This document shows, in pieces, positions 61,051 through 64,000 of a stretch of DNA of 64,000 nt. The translations under genes and the position numbers were made by a program. The notes beneath the pieces are model-generated. The model did no database searches and was not told the origin of the DNA. It saw nothing but the letters and a program-made list of their open reading frames with translations. The stretch covers positions 1-64,000 of the forward strand of contig CAZPVX010000020.1 in the NCBI GenBank assembly GCA_964590135.1, in the 5' to 3' direction. Every line of letters starts with the position of its first letter. Positions within the stretch are counted from its first letter, which is position 1. Origin of the DNA: JBDHWI01 sp964590135 (GTDB lineage Bacteria > Chloroflexota > Anaerolineae > J036 > Brachytrichaceae).

Positions 61051-62490
61051 CTACTTCAAAATGTAGTACGTGCCTTTCTTCTCGCCCACACGCATGAGCA
61101 GGTTTTTGTCGACCAGATCAGCCAGATCCATGCGCAAGGTCTCCGGCGTGACGTTGGGGCACAGCACCTGAAAATCCTTGTTTGTGATGCGGCCATGATC
61201 GCGCACATACTGAATCGCGCGCGCCTGGCGCTCGTTCACGGTCAGGCTGCCGCCGCTGGCGGTGGTCACTTCCGCCGCCGGCGCATTGCTGCTCATCGGC
61301 GGTTGCGTCAACACGATGTTCTGCATCGCGCGCCGCTCGCGCACATTCGACATGATCACCGTGAAGCTGTAGGCTGTGGCGTTGAACTTCGGCGCGGGGT
61401 GGCCGGCCGACACCATGTCCTCGATCATGCGGTCGATGCCCAGACCCAACTCTTCAATGTAGCCCCACTGGAACAGGCCCTGCACCAAGCGCGGGTTGCG
61501 CGAGAAATGCTCCTCGATGATGTTGTCGAGCGTGATGAAGCCGGCCAGCCCACCGGGCGAAATGATCTCCAGCCGATCCGCGTATTTGCGAATCTCGATG
61601 CGCCGGCCGCGCAGCCGATAGTCGCGATGGCACACCGCGTTGACCAGCGCCTCGCGCACGGCGAACTCGGGATACTCCAGCACTTCCTCGCGCTCCAGCC
61701 CCTTCACAATCGCGCCGACGCGCATCTCTTCCAGAATCACCTGCCACGACTTTTCGATCACGCGCGCGAGCGGGCCGTTGATCTCTTCGCGCCGGCCATA
61801 CCCCACCCGCCCCGCTTCGCCGCGCGGCTCTACGCCGGGGAACTTGACGAACACCACGCCGCTGTGCGGCAGAAACGCCTGCGGGTTTTTGCCGAATAAC
61901 AGGATGCCGGCAACCGTCGGGTTGCCGCGCATGTCCAACGCGCCGATGTCTTTCAGCAGTTGTGCCACGCCCTCGTTGCTATCTGGCGCAATCTCGATCT
62001 TGCGGCGCGTGCGCGCCTCGCGTTTGCCGATGTATTCAGCGATGATCTCGGCATCGAGATCGGCCATCGTCGCGCCCGGCACGGTCTCGATCTCATAGTC
62101 GCCGATGGCTTTTGTGGCGACCAGATTGCGAATCTCATCGCCGGCCAATGGGCGGTTCTCGCCGGCCACGCGCACCAGCACGCGCCCGTCGCTTAGCGAA
62201 TGCAGATCGATGCTGCGCGGCACACGAATGAGGAGTTGCGGGCCATTCGCGCCACCCGACTCCAGAGCAGCGCGCACCGGCGGTGTGGTGCGGCCGGCGG
62301 CCTCGCGCAGCGCGCTCTCGATATCCTCGGGCAGCACCCCCAGCGCCGGCTTGCCGCGCTCATCGTAGCCGGCGATGATGGTGCCGCCGTCAGTGTTGGC
62401 AAACGCCACCAATGTCTCGGCCAGCGCCTGCGGGTCAGCATCGGGAATAAAGGCAACCAGATGCGCTGGCGCGCGGGGGTTTTGTGTCAT
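61051..62490 (-). CDS. AlbA_2 (Schlafen-type)/ATPase-domain putative transcriptional regulator
   Basis: 479 aa, start MTQNPRAPAHLVAFIPDADP. AlbA_2 domain at about 20-130 (ETLVAFANTDGGTIIAGYDERG). A HATPase_c_4-like C-terminal ATPase motif follows, VREALVNAVCHRDYRLRG, and ISPGGLAGFIT. A winged-helix end has RITNKDFQVLCPNVTPETLR and ADLVDKNLLMRVGEKKGTYY. This is the layout of the widespread 'ATP-binding protein/transcriptional regulator' group. DNA-binding is inferred; its target is unknown. It ends near the convergent membrane-protein gene. Confidence 0.87.
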   Translation of the reverse strand: MTQNPRAPAHLVAFIPDADPQALAETLVAFANTDGGTIIAGYDERGKPALGVLPEDIESALREAAGRTTPPVRAALESGGANGPQLLIRVPRSIDLHSLSDGRVLVRVAGENRPLAGDEIRNLVATKAIGDYEIETVPGATMADLDAEIIAEYIGKREARTRRKIEIAPDSNEGVAQLLKDIGALDMRGNPTVAGILLFGKNPQAFLPHSGVVFVKFPGVEPRGEAGRVGYGRREEINGPLARVIEKSWQVILEEMRVGAIVKGLEREEVLEYPEFAVREALVNAVCHRDYRLRGRRIEIRKYADRLEIISPGGLAGFITLDNIIEEHFSRNPRLVQGLFQWGYIEELGLGIDRMIEDMVSAGHPAPKFNATAYSFTVIMSNVRERRAMQNIVLTQPPMSSNAPAAEVTTASGGSLTVNERQARAIQYVRDHGRITNKDFQVLCPNVTPETLRMDLADLVDKNLLMRVGEKKGTYYILK

Positions 62491-62551
62491 GCGACAATCT
62501 CTGCTGCAGATTATCCACCGATTCCATGCGCTTCGCCATCGCCTGCCGGCT

Positions 62552-64000
62552 TCACTCCACGTTCGCCAGCCGCGCCACGCTGGCGACGGCATCACCTTCG
62601 CGCAGGTTGATCAGGCGCGAACCGCGCGCCGGCCGCCCGCTCTTGGGAATATCGGCCACGCGCTGGCGCAGCGCCGTGCCGTCACTGGTGATGATGGTGA
62701 TCTGGTCGGTCTGCTGCACGACACGCGCCGCAACAAGCTCGCCCGTCACGTCAAGCGCGCCGCTCATCGTCCTCATGCCGCCGCCGCCGCGCCCCTTCAC
62801 GCTGTATTCCTCCAGCGTGGTGCATTTGCCAAAGCCGCGCCTAGTGACGGTGAGCAAAAATGCGCCGGCTTCGGCCACCTCCATGCCGGCGATATAGTCG
62901 CCCTGCTTCTTCAGGCGCATCGCGCGCACGCCGCTGGCCGCGCGCCCCATCCGCCGCACCAGTGATTCCTTGAAGCGCAATGCCTGTCCCTGCGCAGTCA
63001 CGATCATGATCTCGCCGTTGCCTTCAGTCAGCCGCACATAGCTCAACTCATCGCCGTCGGCCAGCGTCATGCAGATCAGACCGCTGCTGCGGATGTTGGC
63101 AAATGCGCTCAGGTCGACGCGCTTGATCTTGCCGAGGCGCGTGCACATGGCGATGGTTGGCGTCGCCAGACCATTGCCATTCACGGCCACCTCGACCTCA
63201 ATCGACATCGCTTCGCCGTTCGTCTCAGCCTCTTCACTCACCTCAATCAACGCGCCGGCGTCGGCCTCCACAGCCTCACCCTCCTCTGCCTCGTCCGCAT
63301 CTGCCCCTGTCGCCTCCGCGCGGCCGTTGCGCGCAGCTTGCAGCAAGCTCTTGCTGATGGGCAGCGCGGCGGTCACGCGCTCGCGCTCACCCAGCGAAAT
63401 CAGATTTGACAGATAGATGCCCTTCGCAGCGCGGTCAGCTTCGGGGATCATGTAGCCCTTCAGTGCATACACACGGCCGCAGTCGGTGAAGAACAGGATC
63501 GTGTCGTGCGTGCGCGCGTTGAGCAGGAAGATCACCTCATCTTCCTCTTTTGTCGCCATGCCGCTCACGCCGCGCCCGCCGCGGTTTTGCGCGCGGTAGG
63601 CTTCGGTCGGCGTCTGCTTGATGTAACCACGCTCGGTCAGCGAGATCAGCACATTCTTGTCGGGGATGAGTTCCTCGTCATCAAAATTTTCGCGCTCATT
63701 CAACTCGATGCGCGTGCGGCGCTCATCGCCATATTTCTCCGCCAGCCGGAGAATGTCCTCCTTGATGAGCGCAAGGATTTTCGCAGGGTGCGCGAGCAGG
63801 TCTTCGAGGTAGGCGATGGTCGCCAGGCAGGCCTGATACTCATCCTCGATCTTCTGACGCTCCAGCGCGGCCAGCCGGCGCAACTGCATGTCGAGGATCG
63901 CCTGTGCCTGCACATCGGTCAGCTTCAACCGCGCCATCAACTCAGCCTTCGCCGCATCGGCATCCGGCGCGCCGCGAATGATGCGGATCACCTCATCGAG
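62552..64000 (-). CDS. gyrA: DNA gyrase subunit A, C-terminal part (truncated by window edge)
   Basis: About 482 codons are visible, beginning mid-protein at LDEVIRIIRGAPDADAAK and running to the stop. Seen: the coiled-coil/tower region LTDVQAQAILDMQLRRLAALE, then the beta-pinwheel C-terminal domain with the GyrA-box-like QNRGGRGVSGM. The blade repeats (GRVYALKGYMIPEADRAAKG, GKIKRVDLSAF, GQALRFKESLVRRMGR, GFGKCTTLEEY, GTALRQRVADIPKSGRPARG) follow. GyrA wraps DNA for negative supercoiling. An acidic insert of about 60 residues (about 63165-63340) interrupts the first blade. Confidence 0.95.
   Translation of the reverse strand, partial: LDEVIRIIRGAPDADAAKAELMARLKLTDVQAQAILDMQLRRLAALERQKIEDEYQACLATIAYLEDLLAHPAKILALIKEDILRLAEKYGDERRTRIELNERENFDDEELIPDKNVLISLTERGYIKQTPTEAYRAQNRGGRGVSGMATKEEDEVIFLLNARTHDTILFFTDCGRVYALKGYMIPEADRAAKGIYLSNLISLGERERVTAALPISKSLLQAARNGRAEATGADADEAEEGEAVEADAGALIEVSEEAETNGEAMSIEVEVAVNGNGLATPTIAMCTRLGKIKRVDLSAFANIRSSGLICMTLADGDELSYVRLTEGNGEIMIVTAQGQALRFKESLVRRMGRAASGVRAMRLKKQGDYIAGMEVAEAGAFLLTVTRRGFGKCTTLEEYSVKGRGGGGMRTMSGALDVTGELVAARVVQQTDQITIITSDGTALRQRVADIPKSGRPARGSRLINLREGDAVASVARLANVE

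Noticed and set aside
1..64000. CRISPR arrays, IS elements, phage genes, integrons, rRNA
   Set aside because: I looked for regular direct repeats, transposase or integrase motifs, terminal inverted repeats and rRNA signatures and saw none.

Overview
This 64 kb window looks like chromosomal DNA of a free-living, GC-rich (about 60 % by eye) Chloroflexota bacterium, probably of the Anaerolineae type. Lineage hints are a DUF2298 'Chlor_Arch_YYY' membrane protein, NBR1/FW-type Ig-like domains, gingipain-like C25 proteases and many Pro/Thr-rich secreted lipoproteins. The genes are mostly housekeeping and nutrient-scavenging. I see no phage, IS element, CRISPR array or integron. A 38-base N run at 7762-7799 marks a scaffold gap.

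Layout. 1-5.3 kb: tRNA-Ser(CGA), endonuclease III, an orphan beta-sandwich protein and a GH20 hexosaminidase on the minus strand; divergent from these are an M29-peptidase-like protein that has lost its metal ligands and a HAD phosphatase. 5.4-8.7 kb: a lone proton-antiporter-like membrane protein, a DUF2085 protein cut by the gap, and a DUF11 surface protein interrupted by an in-frame TAA. 8.8-14.6 kb: two tandem secreted C25 proteases. 14.7-23.8 kb: SIS sugar isomerase, NudC, a zinc alcohol dehydrogenase, a double solute-binding lipoprotein, a class-C beta-lactamase-like hydrolase, a membrane alpha/beta hydrolase, PPK2 and DUF937. 24-31.7 kb: VanX-like dipeptidase, tRNA-Lys(CTT), a beta-propeller lipoprotein, threonine synthase, the DUF2298 protein and a CE7 esterase. 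31.8-37.2 kb, minus strand: GH95-like, DinB-like, a GH-clan-A lipoprotein, EamA and RidA.

37.3-39.2 kb holds an apparent isoleucine attenuator: a promoter, a leader peptide with 8 Ile in 26 codons, a perfect intrinsic terminator, then citramalate synthase, the entry enzyme for isoleucine synthesis from pyruvate. 39.2-42.8 kb: an aminoglycoside-phosphotransferase-fold kinase, a C39-like/TPR lipoprotein, MFS and a small membrane protein. 42.9-46.1 kb: a glycyl radical enzyme and its radical-SAM activase. The enzyme has G-C-H-W where better-known dehydratase and decarboxylase relatives have G-C-V-E, so its substrate is unknown; this is the best candidate here for undescribed chemistry.

46.6-51.6 kb: a heterodimeric ABC exporter with one degenerate ATP site, and type II NADH dehydrogenase. 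51.8-56.4 kb: a two-repeat secreted protein, a solute-binding protein fused to FW and Ig-like domains, and a GH32-like hydrolase. 56.5-61 kb: a DUF4129/TM/MoxR/DUF58/TM operon. 61-64 kb: an AlbA_2-type putative regulator and the C-terminal part of gyrA.

Two genome-wide habits stand out. The palindrome GCCGGC is about eight times commoner than base composition predicts in the stretch I counted. Many genes have a TANNNT-like -10 box only 7-13 nt before the start codon, which suggests leaderless or near-leaderless mRNAs.
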